Shown: piece by piece, positions 1-9,300 of the stretch
Layout: the number at the start of each line of letters is the position of its first letter
How positions within the stretch are numbered: position 1 is the first letter of the stretch
DNA from: Cherax quadricarinatus
Lineage: Eukaryota; Arthropoda; Malacostraca; Decapoda; Parastacidae
Reading direction: 5' to 3'
NCBI RefSeq assembly: GCF_038502225.1
Contig: NC_091369.1
Coordinates: forward strand, 5,941,273 to 6,005,272
DNA: 64,000 nucleotides
Made by a program: the position numbers and the translations under genes
Notes under the pieces: model-generated
What the model saw: only the letters and a program-made list of their open reading frames with translations
What the model was told of the DNA's origin: nothing
Databases searched by the model: none

Positions 1-157
1 CTTGTCTGGTAGTGTAGGGGCAGTATTCTTCCCCACATCAGTAGTGTAGGAATATTTTTGTACCCCCACAGCTATTGGTGTGGGAATAGTTTGTGCTCTT
101 CATGACCAGTCTTGTAGGGGTAGTGTGCGCGCCTGTATATTTTAGCAGCAGTATCCC

Positions 158-372
158 CTCAAGGAAGGTTCCTTGATGTTGGTGAGGGGCTCTTGATTTT
201 TATCTGTGCTCCAGGAATTAATGAATGGTCAGTTCTGATGCTGTCTCGTACGTTGGTTTGCGTGCAGCCAGCAGCAACAGCCTGGTTGATCCCTGAGGAT
301 TAGAGCCTGAATGCTTTCCACATCCCCCCCAGGTGCTGTATAATCCTCCGGGTTTAGCGCTTCCCCCTTGAT

Positions 373-417
<45 letters not shown>
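158..417 (+). repeat. SINE-like repeat with (TAA)n tail
   Basis: This is a copy of a short interspersed repeat that recurs at 8446-8620, 23500-23665 and 40345-40498. The shared blocks are 'ggttccttgatgttggtg' at the head and 'gggtttagcgcttcccc' followed by a (TAA)n run at the tail (about 377-417). In this copy the middle is replaced near 255-285 by a fragment of the other common decapod repeat ('aacagcctggttgatc'), so it is chimeric or rearranged. Confidence 0.7.
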
Positions 418-706
418 TAGCAGCAGTATGCATCTGTAAAATCTCTCCCTCAGATTGCCACCTTCCCAATATCAAAATAGGTAAGTAAGTTTATTCAGGT
501 ATACACAAATACAGTTACATAGAATTATCATACATAGCAGCATATGTGTAGAGAACCTAGGATAACCCAAAAAAAGTCAGACACAGTGACAGACAGTTTG
601 TATTTATTTACTTGTGTGTGTACATACTCGCCTAATTGTGGTTGCAAGGGTCGATTCATAGCTCCTGGTGCTACAAGGTCACTCTTCCTGAGCCATAAGC
701 TTTATC

Positions 707-2740
707 CTACCTCTGCTTAAAGGTATGTATGGATCCTGACTCCACTACATCGCTTCCCAAACTATTCCACTTCCTAACTACTCTGTGGCTGAAGAAATAC
801 TTCCTAACATCCCTTTGATTCATCTGTGTCTTCAACTTCCAACTGTGTCCCCTTGTTACTGTGTCCAGTCTCTGGAACATCCTGTCTTTGTCCACCTTGT
901 CAATTCCTCTCAGTATTTTGTAAGTCGTTATCATGTCCCCCCTATCTCTCCTGTCCTCCAGTGTCGTCAGGTTGATTTCCCTTAACCTCTCCTCATAGGA
1001 CATACCTCTTAGCTCTGGGACTAGTCTTGTTGCAAACCTTTGCACTTTCTCTAGTTTCTTCACGTGCTTGGCTAGGTGTGGGTTCCAAACTGGTGCCGCA
1101 TACTCCAATATGGGCCTAACATACACGGTGTACAGGGTCCTGAATGATTCCTTATTAAGATGTCGGAATGCTGTTCTGAGGTTTGCTAGGCGCCTTTATG
1201 CTGCAGCAGTTATTTGGTTGATGTGCGCTTCAGGAGATGTGCCTGGTGTTATACTCACCCCAAGATCTTTTTCCTTGAGTGAGGTTTGTAGTCTCTGACC
1301 CCCTAGACTGTACTCCATCTGCGGTCGTCTTTGCCCTTCCCCAATCCTCATGACTTTGCACTTGGTGGGATTGAACTCCAGGAGCCAGTTGCTGGACCAG
1401 GTCTGCAGCCTGTCCAGATCCCTTTGTATTTCTGCCTGGTCTTCGATCGAATGAACTCTTCTCATCAACTTCACGTCATCTGCAAGCAGTGACACCTCGG
1501 AGTTTATTCCTTCCGTCATGTCGTTCACAAATACCAGAAACAGCACTGGTCCTAGGACTGACCCCTGTGGGACCCCGCTGGTCACAGGTGCCCACTCTGA
1601 CACCTCGCCTCGTACCATTACTCGCTGCTGTCTTCCTGACAAGTATTCCCTGATCCATTGCAGTGCCTTCCCTGTTATTCCTGCTTGGTCCTCCAGTTTT
1701 TGCACTAATCTCTTGTGTGGTACTGTGTCAAACGCCTTCTTGCAGTCTAAGAAAATGCAATCCACCCACCCCTCTCTCTCTTCTCTTACTGCTGTCACCA
1801 TGTCATAGAACTCCAGTAGGTTTGTGACACAGGATTTCCCGTCTCTGAAACCATGTTGTCTGCTGGTGATGAGATCATTCCTTTCTAGATGTTCCACCAT
1901 TCTTCTCCTGACAATCTTTTCCATGATTTTGCATGCTATACATGTCAGTGACACTGGTCTGTAGTTTAGTGCTTCATGTCTGTCTCCTTTTTTAAAGATT
2001 GGTACCACATTTGCTGTCTTCCATGCCTCAGGCAATCTCTCTGTTTCGATAGATGTATTGAATATTGTTGTTAGGGGTACACATAGCGCCTCTGCTCCCT
2101 CTCTCAGGACCCATGGAGAGATGTTATCTGGCCCCATTGCCTTTGAGGTATCTAGCTCACTCAGAAGCCTCTTCACTTCTTCCTCGGTTGTGTGTACTGT
2201 GTCCAGCACATGGTGGTGTACCCCACCTCTCCGTCTTTCTGGAGCCCCTTCTGTCTCCTCTGTGAACACTTCTTTGAATCTCTTGTTGAGTTCCTCACAT
2301 ACTTCACTGTCATTTCTTGTTGTCTCTCCTCCTTCCTTCCTTAGCCTGATTACCTGGTCCTTGACGGTTGTTTTCTTCCTGATGTGTCTGTATAACAGCT
2401 TCGGGTCAGATTTGGCTTTTGCTGCTATGTCGTTTTCATATTGACGTTGGGCCTCCCTTCTTATCTGTGCATATTTGTTTCTGGCTCTACGACTGCTCTC
2501 CTTATTCTCCTGGGTCCTTTGCCTTCTATATTTCTTCCATTCCCTAGCACACTTGGTTTTTGCCTCCTTGCATCTTTGAGTGAACCATGGGCTCATCCTG
2601 GCTTTTTCATTATTCCTGTTACCCTTGGGTACAAACCTCTCAGCCTCCTTGCACATTGTGACTCCATATTCCATCATCTCATTAACTGGTTTCCCTGCCA
2701 GTTCTCTGTCCCACTGAACCTCATTCAGGAAGTTCCTCAT
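707..2740 (-). pseudogene. LINE reverse transcriptase domain, one internal stop
   Basis: The reading frame runs from 2740 down to 707 in one register and is interrupted only by a TAA at 1196-1198. It contains the standard RT blocks: 'NYRPVSLTCIACKIMEK', 'FLDCKKAFDTVPH', 'GVPQGSVLGPVLF' and the catalytic 'LADDVKL' with the Asp pair at 1475-1480. It ends in the CR1-like C-terminal region ('EYAAPVWNPH', 'KLEKVQRFATRLVPELRG', 'RDRGDMITTYKI'). The enzyme would copy LINE RNA at a nicked target. The stop falls after the RT palm, so the thumb and C-terminus would be lost. Confidence 0.88.
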
Positions 2741-2767
2741 TCCTGTGTAGTCCCCTTTCCTGTTTAC

Positions 2768-2828
2768 CTGGAGTTTACCTGGAGAGAGTTCCGGGGGTCA
2801 ACGCCCCCGCGGCCCGGTCTGAGACCAG
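2768..2828 (+). repeat. Short decapod repeat inserted in LINE pol
   Basis: About 60 bp matching the 5' part of the repeat that is fuller at 53041-53172 (core 'gggggtcaacgcccccg'). It lies exactly between the endonuclease and RT reading frames of the LINE, which are in the same register on both sides, so it interrupts one polyprotein. Confidence 0.75.
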
Positions 2829-2829
2829 T

Positions 2830-3644
2830 TTGGTTTCATTCGTTCTGGCCTTCCCGCTTCCCCCTCCACTTGTAGCTCTACTGTGTATTCGAAGCTCAAA
2901 ACCACATGATCGCTGGCCCCAAGGGGTCTTTCATATGTGATGTCCTCAATATCTGCACTACTCAAGGTGAATACTAAGTCCAGTCTTGCTGGTTCATCCT
3001 CTCCTCTCTCTCTTGTAGTGTCCCTTACGTGTTGGTACATGAAGTTTTCCAGTACCACCTCCACCATCTTAGCCCTCCATGTATCTTGGCCCCCATGTGG
3101 CTCCAAGTTCTCCCATTCGATCTCCTTGTGGTTAAAGTCGCCCATGATCAGGAGCTTTGCCCTGCATGTATGAGCTCTTCTGGCCACTGCAGCCAGTGTG
3201 TCAACCATCGCTCTATTGCTCTCGTCATACTCTTGCCTTGGCCTCCTGCTGTTCTGTGGTGGGTTATACATCACTGCAATTATCACCTTGGGACCTCCAG
3301 AGTGAAGCGTTCCCGCTATGCAATCACTTTCTTCTCCGCTGTCTCCTCTCTCCAGCTCATCAAAATTCCATTGGTGTTTGACCAGCAATGCCACTCCTCC
3401 CCCCCCCCATGTTCCTTCTGTCTTTCCTCAGGATCTGGTATCCCGTTGGGAAGATGGCATCTGTTATCATACCTGTAAGCTTGGTTTCTGTGATTGCTAT
3501 GATGTCTGGTGATGCCTCTTTGACTCTTTTGTGCCACTCCTCCCACTTGTTTGTTATTCCATCAGCATTTGTGTACCATACCTTCAGTTTCCTTTCCAAC
3601 ACTGTGGTTTGGGGGGCCTGTGGGGGTAGGAGACCTGGTAGCAT
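2830..3644 (-). pseudogene. LINE AP-endonuclease domain, frameshifted
   Basis: The N-terminal part (3644 to about 3403) has 'KVWYTNADGI' and 'IIAITETKL', the strand with the metal-binding Glu in exonuclease-endonuclease-phosphatase folds. After a G-run (written as C at 3403-3412 on the plus strand) the frame changes and continues with 'LLIMGDFNHKEIEWE', 'RLDLVFT' and 'GASDHVVL', the last being the C-terminal SDH catalytic signature. The enzyme would nick target DNA to prime reverse transcription. The homopolymer frameshift could be mutation or an assembly error. Confidence 0.85.
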
Positions 3645-3655
3645 ACTGTGGGATT

Positions 3656-4677
3656 CTATGGTTGGGGGTTGGGTGGAAGCTGTGGGTATGGATTGTATTG
3701 TGTGTTGGGATGGTGTGATAGGTTGTGGGGTTCTGAGGATAGTTGTGTGTGTGCTTGCTCTTGCTGCTCTGTTCTGCTCTGACTGACCTCTGCTGGTTCC
3801 ATCCTTGTCTCCTTTCCTAGCTCCTTTCGCTTTTTTGTCCTCTCCCTCAGCTGCTGTCTCTCTTTTTGTGTTCTGTCTCTGTCTAGGAACACTTTCTTGT
3901 ACTCTTCCAAGCTTCTCAACCGTGGTTTTTCTTGGAGGATCCTGTTCCGCACTGTTTCTGTCCTGAGAATCAGCTTGATCGGTCGGTTTCTCCCCTTCAA
4001 GTACCCCCCTATAATCTGAAAATTTACAATCTCATCCACGTCTTCTCCCCCTATTTCCGTGATGATTTTCTCAATCTCCTTTCTTTCTTCCTGCCGTCTT
4101 TCAGTGTGTGTCCTTTCCTCTCTCTCCCGAAGCCCATGGATAAACACTGATTTTGCCCTTTCCTCCTCCCATTGCCTCTCCCTCTGTGACTCTGGTTCCT
4201 GTCTGTATGTGGTCATTTTCTCCCTTGATTTTTCCAGTGGCTCTTGGTAGCATGGTTGTGCCTCAGCATTCGACCTATCTCCCTCTCCATCTGCTCTTCC
4301 CTTCCACTCCCTGGCCCTTCTTTGCAGGCTGATAGGACCTTAGCATATTTCATATCTCCTTCCTTCCTGTTCAGCCTCTCAGCTTCGTATGGTGTGTCTT
4401 CTCTGGTCACTACCCCTGAGACTTGTTTCAGCCTATTTACCTCAAATTCTAGGACCTTTACCCTGGCTACTGCAGTTTCGACTTGTGCCTCCCAATTCTT
4501 CGTCTCCTTCTCCAACCTCTTTTCCCATTTCACAGAGAGCTCTTTCTCCATTTTTTCAGAAAGCTCCCCTAATTTTCTCTCCCATTCTTGCTCTATCCTT
4601 TTCCACTGCTCCTCCATCCATTCCTCCCTACCAGTACCATTGTCATCTGATCCCTGATTCCTGCGAGTCCCAACCAT
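3656..4677 (-). pseudogene. LINE ORF1 protein (coiled coil and RRM-like part)
   Basis: Two overlapping frames make up ORF1. The first (4677-4213) begins 'MVGTRRNQGSDDNG' and is Glu/Lys/Trp-rich with strong coiled-coil character. The second (4216-3656) contains 'KSVFIHGLREREERTHTE' and 'RNRPIKLILRTETVRNRIL', which resemble the RRM/CTD region of LINE ORF1 proteins, and it ends in a Pro/Asn/Gln tail. A frameshift near 4215-4290 separates them. The protein would coat LINE RNA. The start ATG at 4677 is preceded immediately (in sense direction) by a run of about 20 A. Confidence 0.75.
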
Positions 4678-4680
4678 TTT

Positions 4681-4925
4681 TTTTTTTTTTTTTTTTTAGT
4701 AAAAGAGAAAGTGAAAAAGAAAAAGGGGGAGAGAGTGAGAGAGAGGGAGAAAGAGAGAGAAGGGGAGGGTAGGAGGAGGGGAAAAGGGGGAGAAAGTGAG
4801 AGAGAGAGGGAAAAGGTAAGAGAGAGGGGGGAGTGACAAAGGAAGAGAGGAAGAGAGAGAGGGGGAGAGAGAGAGGGAGAGGGAGGGAGAGGAAGAGAGA
4901 GAGGAAGATAGGATGAGAGAAAGAG

Positions 4926-4996
<71 letters not shown>

Positions 4997-5028
4997 GAGA
5001 GGGAGAGAGGTGGGGGGGGGGGAAGGAA
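4681..5028 (+). repeat. Long polypurine (GA)n tract
   Basis: About 350 bases that are almost purely purine on the plus strand. The tract is imperfect GA/GGA/GAAA sequence from 4700 and a clean (GA)n stretch at about 4928-4990. It lies just upstream of the LINE 5' end. Long homopurine runs can form triplex (H-DNA) structures. Confidence 0.95.
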
Positions 5029-5091
5029 GGGTTAGACATTAGAGGGTCACTTCACAGGAAGGTGTGAAATCCTGTATGTGGGTGGGTGTGT

Positions 5092-5165
5092 ACTCACCTA
5101 TTTGTACTCACCTATTTGTGGTTGCAGGGGTCGAGTCCTAGCTCCTGGCCCCGCCTCTTCACCGG
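5092..5165 (+). repeat. Fragment of a LINE 3'-region repeat
   Basis: The phrase 'cctatttgtggttgcagggg' is shared, in diverged form, with 625-700 and 8015-8110, where it belongs to the 3' untranslated part of LINE-related repeats. Confidence 0.55.
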
Positions 5166-5172
5166 TTGCGGT

Positions 5173-5285
5173 TGTGTGTGTGTGTGTGTGTCTGTGTCTG
5201 TCTGTCTGTCTGTGTCTGTCTGTCTGTCTGTGTCTGTCTGTCTCTGTCTCTCTCACAGACACAGACACAGAGAGACCCAACAATT
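5173..5285 (+). repeat. (GT)n/(CTGT)n microsatellite
   Basis: A (GT)n run is followed by CTGT units and then by ACAGAC units on the same strand, so the tract can also fold on itself. Confidence 0.95.
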
Positions 5286-5492
5286 AATATTTTCACTGAT
5301 AACTCATTACAATTGTGACTGGGTGTGGCCATGTGAATTGCTCATTACTTTATAATTTGTTCATGATTGTAACCATGTATAAATATAAGTAAATTTACTT
5401 ACATGATTCATTATCTTTGTACCTTGTTCAGCTATCAAAACTTGGGGCCCAGTCCCTGGACTCATTATGTATCTCTGTAATCTGTAAATACC

Positions 5493-5818
5493 TTAATAAT
5501 AATAATATATCTTTATTTACTACATGTACAAGGTATACAGGTCTAGCCGACATCAATGACATATACTATATAGAAAGCCCCTTGTTATGCAGAGCATTTC
5601 GGGCAAATTAGGTCAGTTTTGTCCCAGGATGCGACCCACACCAGTCGACTAACACCCAGGTACCCATTTTAAACTGATGGGTGAACAGGGACAGGGACGG
5701 ACAGCAGGTGTCTTCTGGAAACACGTCCCTAGTGTTTTCCAGCCGTACTGAAGGAGATTTGAACCCCAGACCACAGTTTGTGAGATGAGTGTGCTAGCGA
5801 TCGAGCTACAGGACACCC
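5493..5818 (-). repeat. tRNA-derived SINE
   Basis: On the minus strand the head (5818-5745) resembles a tRNA gene. It has an A-box-like 'TAGCTCGATCGCTAGCAC' (5791-5808) and a B-box-like 'GGTTCAAATCTCC' (5753-5765) at roughly normal spacing. The body includes 'gatgcgacccacaccagtcg', shared with the copy at 53270-53665, and the element ends in (TAA)-like repeats near 5493. These boxes would act as an internal RNA polymerase III promoter. Confidence 0.75.
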
Positions 5819-5824
5819 TTTTGT

Positions 5825-6272
5825 AATTTGTCATGACTGATCAGATCTACCTGGAATTCATTACCTTTGTAACTTGCTCAGCTATCAAAACTTTGTGGCC
5901 TAGTTACTGGACCCATTATGTACCTCTGTACTCTCTTGACTACTGCCCACAGGATGGGTATGGGGTGCATAATAAAGATGTTAAACTAAAAAAATATCAA
6001 ATTAGTCCTAATACATTACTGTATTGAAACGAGTCAGGTTTATCTGTGAGAGGAAAGCAGGAAGGAGAGAAACTAGCAGTAAAGAAAGATGGAATGAGTA
6101 CGAGGCCTGTATGGAGGTGACGATGGTACAAACATTATTGTAAATTATTTTTTCCCCACTGGTCTCCTGAAGAGGAAACCAGTGGGATAAAGGGTTCCCT
6201 GTTATATATAACTAAGGAAGAGTCTGAATCAATATGGCAGAAGGGTAGTTAATGATTTTGTGATGTACAGGT
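5825..6272. other. Intron sequence, no gene seen
   Basis: AT-rich intron sequence of the gene whose exons start at 6273. I see no conserved reading frame or upstream dioxygenase exon here. Confidence 0.6.
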
Positions 6273-6370
6273 GCTAATGGTCTGGCCAACCCCAGGGATT
6301 TCCTTACCCCTGTTGCATGGTATGAGGACCGTGATGTTGATGGCTTCCGCATCATTTCCAAATACCAGGT
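6273..6370 (+). CDS. HGD: HGD exon ([12 protein letters not shown] part)
   Basis: Acceptor AG at 6271-6272 and donor GTATGC at 6371. The exon starts with two bases that complete a Gly codon and reads [12 protein letters not shown], then [11 protein letters not shown], then ISKYQ. Confidence 0.92.
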
Positions 6371-9300
6371 ATGCAATACTTCCATGTGTATTGACAGTAA
6401 ACAGATGATCACTTATATTTAGGTTGCTGTATAAAAATACTAGCAAGCAATTCTGCTTATGTTACCTACAAAATGATAACAACACTTATTTATACAATAT
6501 TGAAATGAAAAGCTTCACTACTGATTTATTGAAATAAAAGCTTGATTAACAGAATCTACAGTTAACTATTCTGGACTTTTACTTTTCTGTACTCTGTCCA
6601 TAATGAAGGCAGAGTATATATCCAATGTACCCAAAATGAGTACTGTGCAATACTTTCTATTAAATTGTTGCATATTAAAGAGTAACAAAGCCTAAGAGAA
6701 GCTGTAAAGTGCTTCCCATCAGTGAAAAATTGCTAATTCTCCCCTTATTGTGCTCAGGTTATCAATTAAACTTTATTGTAAGTCTGTAAACAAAAAACAG
6801 CTTGTATATAGGGTTTGCTACTATCTGTGGTTTCGGGTATCCACAGTAGGTCTTGGAACATATCCCCCGTGGATACGAGGTGAGGTGGGGAGACTACTGT
6901 ATTGTAGCTTAATTCTTTTGGCAAGATACTTATATTTTTTAAATAGACAGTAGTTAAGCAATAGGAAATAATAGTTCTTTTATACAGGGACATCTGTTTG
7001 AGGCACTACAGGGCCATTCTCCCTTCGATGTTGTAGCCTGGCATGGTAATTATGTGCCTTACAAGTACAATCTTAAGCACTTCATGGTGATCAATGCTAC
7101 AGCCTTCGATCATGCTGTACGTCATGGTAAAACCTTCACATGGTTTCTGCTTTTTATTAAAGATTTCAGCCCAATTCATCTTTAATTAAACAAGACTAAT
7201 AAACTGACAAGATATTGATATATTCAATAATGCAACATTGTTTTCAAGCAAATTTACAAGAACATTTCATGAAGTTAAACACGAGTAAATATGTATGTAC
7301 ACTTGTAGTTAGTGTAATTTGTTACTGTTTATAAATTTGAGAAATTCTAATAGTACTGTCCTTGTGGATTATGCAGGATCCATCCATCTTCACGGTATTG
7401 ACATGTCCCGGTACCAAACCTGGAGTGGCAATTGCAGACTTTGTCATCTTTCCTCCACGCTGGGCTGTTCAGGAGCATACATTCCGCCCACCATACTACC
7501 ATCGTTAGTATCGGGTTAGGATAGGAAGGAATATAGTGAAGGCAGGCATTGCAGTGATGCTGTAGCAATGTTAATGGAATGAGTGAATTTAGATGAAGAT
7601 TGTAGGGAGAAAGTTTATATTAAAGGTAACTATTAAGAGCATGAGTGAGATGTGTTAGATTACTTTTTATTGAAAAGATAAGACATGAAAATGAGAGATA
7701 AAAGTAAACAAAGAAATCAGTAGTTTACAAGAAGGTAAGATAGGCAGTATCACTATCAGCTGAAACTGAGGTGGTGGTTATTATTATTATAATCAAAAAG
7801 AAGCGCTAAGCCACAAGGGCTATACAGCGCTGCAAGAGGTGGTGGTTAAGGAATAAGAGAAGAGGGATTGTGTGGAAGAAAAAGTATGGTTAGAGTTGCA
7901 AGAAGGGAATATAAATCGTTTTATTTAAGACTTAATGTTTTTAACTAATTATCATAAATGGAAATTTAGTTTAATATTGGAAATTTCATATCTATTGTTG
8001 CTATACAGTATACACGGTTCAACTATTTGTGGTTGCAGCGGTCAATTTTCAGATCCTGGTCCTGCCTCCTAACTTGCCCCACTCCAGATTCACTCCTTTG
8101 TAGCCTCCTGGGCCCCTGTCATACCTACTATTTATACTGTGTATGGAGCCTGCCTCCACCACTTCCTCGACAAGATCATTCCATACACGATAAAGTACGA
8201 TAAGGCTTTTGAAGCTAGTAGAGTGGACCTAGTTGTGACCAACAAAGGCAGGGCCAGATGTGACTAATGCAACCACATATCAGTGAGTACACATATGTAC
8301 AGTATATACAATGGACTCTCTGTTATCGGTGGGTTTTTCGGCGCCCGGTTATCGGCTGTTTTGGACGCGTCCGTCCACTGGCTGGGGCAGCTTGGACTTC
8401 AGTTTGGCTCTCTCTCGGTGGCTGAGGAAGCTTCTGCTCATACATCCATTATTATTATTATTATTATAATCAAGGGGAAGCGCTAAACCCGGAGGATTAT
8501 ACAGCGCCTGGGGGGGATGTGGAAGGCATTCAGGCTTAATTCGGGGAACTGGAGCACAGATCCAATTCCCTAAATCAAGAGCCCCTCACCAACATCAAGG
8601 AACCTTCCTTGAGGGGTGCTCATACATCCAAACATTTCGCTTGTTTACCATTGTTTTTAGTGATTTTTCTTGCAGTGCAACTGTGAAATAAGTAAAGGTG
8701 GCTCCAAAGAAAGTTCCTAGTAAAGTTCCTGTGGTAAAGAAAGTGAGAAATGCCATGGAATTAAAGCATGAAGTAATAGAAAAGTTTGAGTGGTATGAAG
8801 GTGATGGACCTTGCCAGGATGTACAGCAAGAATAAATCAACAATTACATCCATCCTGGCAAAGAAAGAACAAATCAAAGACACTAATGTTGCAAAAGGAG
8901 TAACTTTTCTAACTAAACAAAGGCCACCAATAATGGAAGAGATGGAAAAGTTATTATTATTGTGGATTAAAGATAAAGAATTAGTGGGAGACAGTGTTGT
9001 GGAGATGATCATTTGTGAGAAGGCAAAGCAGTTGCATGAGGATATTTCTTATGGGAAATATTAATTTGGTTATCAGCCGACCTTCTGGAACGGATTACGG
9101 CCAATAACCGGGGGTCCACTGTATATTTAATTTTACTTTAAATTTTTTTTATTTATAATTAAAAATTTAATGCACCTGAAGTCTCCCAAGGAGGCAAGGG
9201 GACCTGAAAAAAAAAAGAAAACACACTGTCATTCAGTTAGTGTCTTGCCAAAAGAATATTGACATCATGGTTCAGTTGGCCCTTTGAGCTGCAACATTCC

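Larger units (their letters stand above)
481..4690 (-). mobile_element. CR1/Jockey-type LINE, near full length, decayed
   Basis: A non-LTR retrotransposon read on the minus strand. Its parts in order are ORF1 (coiled coil plus RNA-binding-like region, 4677-3656), an APE-type endonuclease (3644-2830), a reverse transcriptase and a C-terminal domain (2740-707), then a 3' end near 481 that matches other 3' ends in the window (52555-52655 and 53755-54055). The coding region is broken by a G-homopolymer frameshift near 3403-3412, a short repeat inserted at about 2768-2828 and a TAA codon at 1196-1198. The ORF1 start codon follows directly on a run of A. The copy is therefore dead but fairly young. 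Assignment to the CR1/Jockey group rests on RT and C-terminal sequence style, not on a tree. Confidence 0.85.
8309..9121 (+). mobile_element. Tigger/pogo-type DNA transposon remnant
   Basis: Terminal inverted repeats 'caatggactctctgttatcg' (left) and its diverged complement ending 'gggggtccactg' (right) are flanked by TA on both sides, the target duplication of the Tc1/mariner-pogo group. Inside is a partial transposase N-terminus at about 8786-9064, with helix-turn-helix-like text ('[20 protein letters not shown]'). The DDE catalytic core is absent. A SINE-like repeat is inserted at 8446-8620. Confidence 0.82.

Noticed and set aside
1518..4657. Plus-strand frames opposite the LINE
   Set aside because: Antisense shadows of ORF1, endonuclease and RT.
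4593..5039. Ser/Leu/Pro-rich frame
   Set aside because: Translation of the polypyrimidine strand of the GA tract.
5753..5808. tRNA gene on the minus strand
   Set aside because: A and B boxes are present but the acceptor and anticodon stems do not form; it is the head of a SINE.
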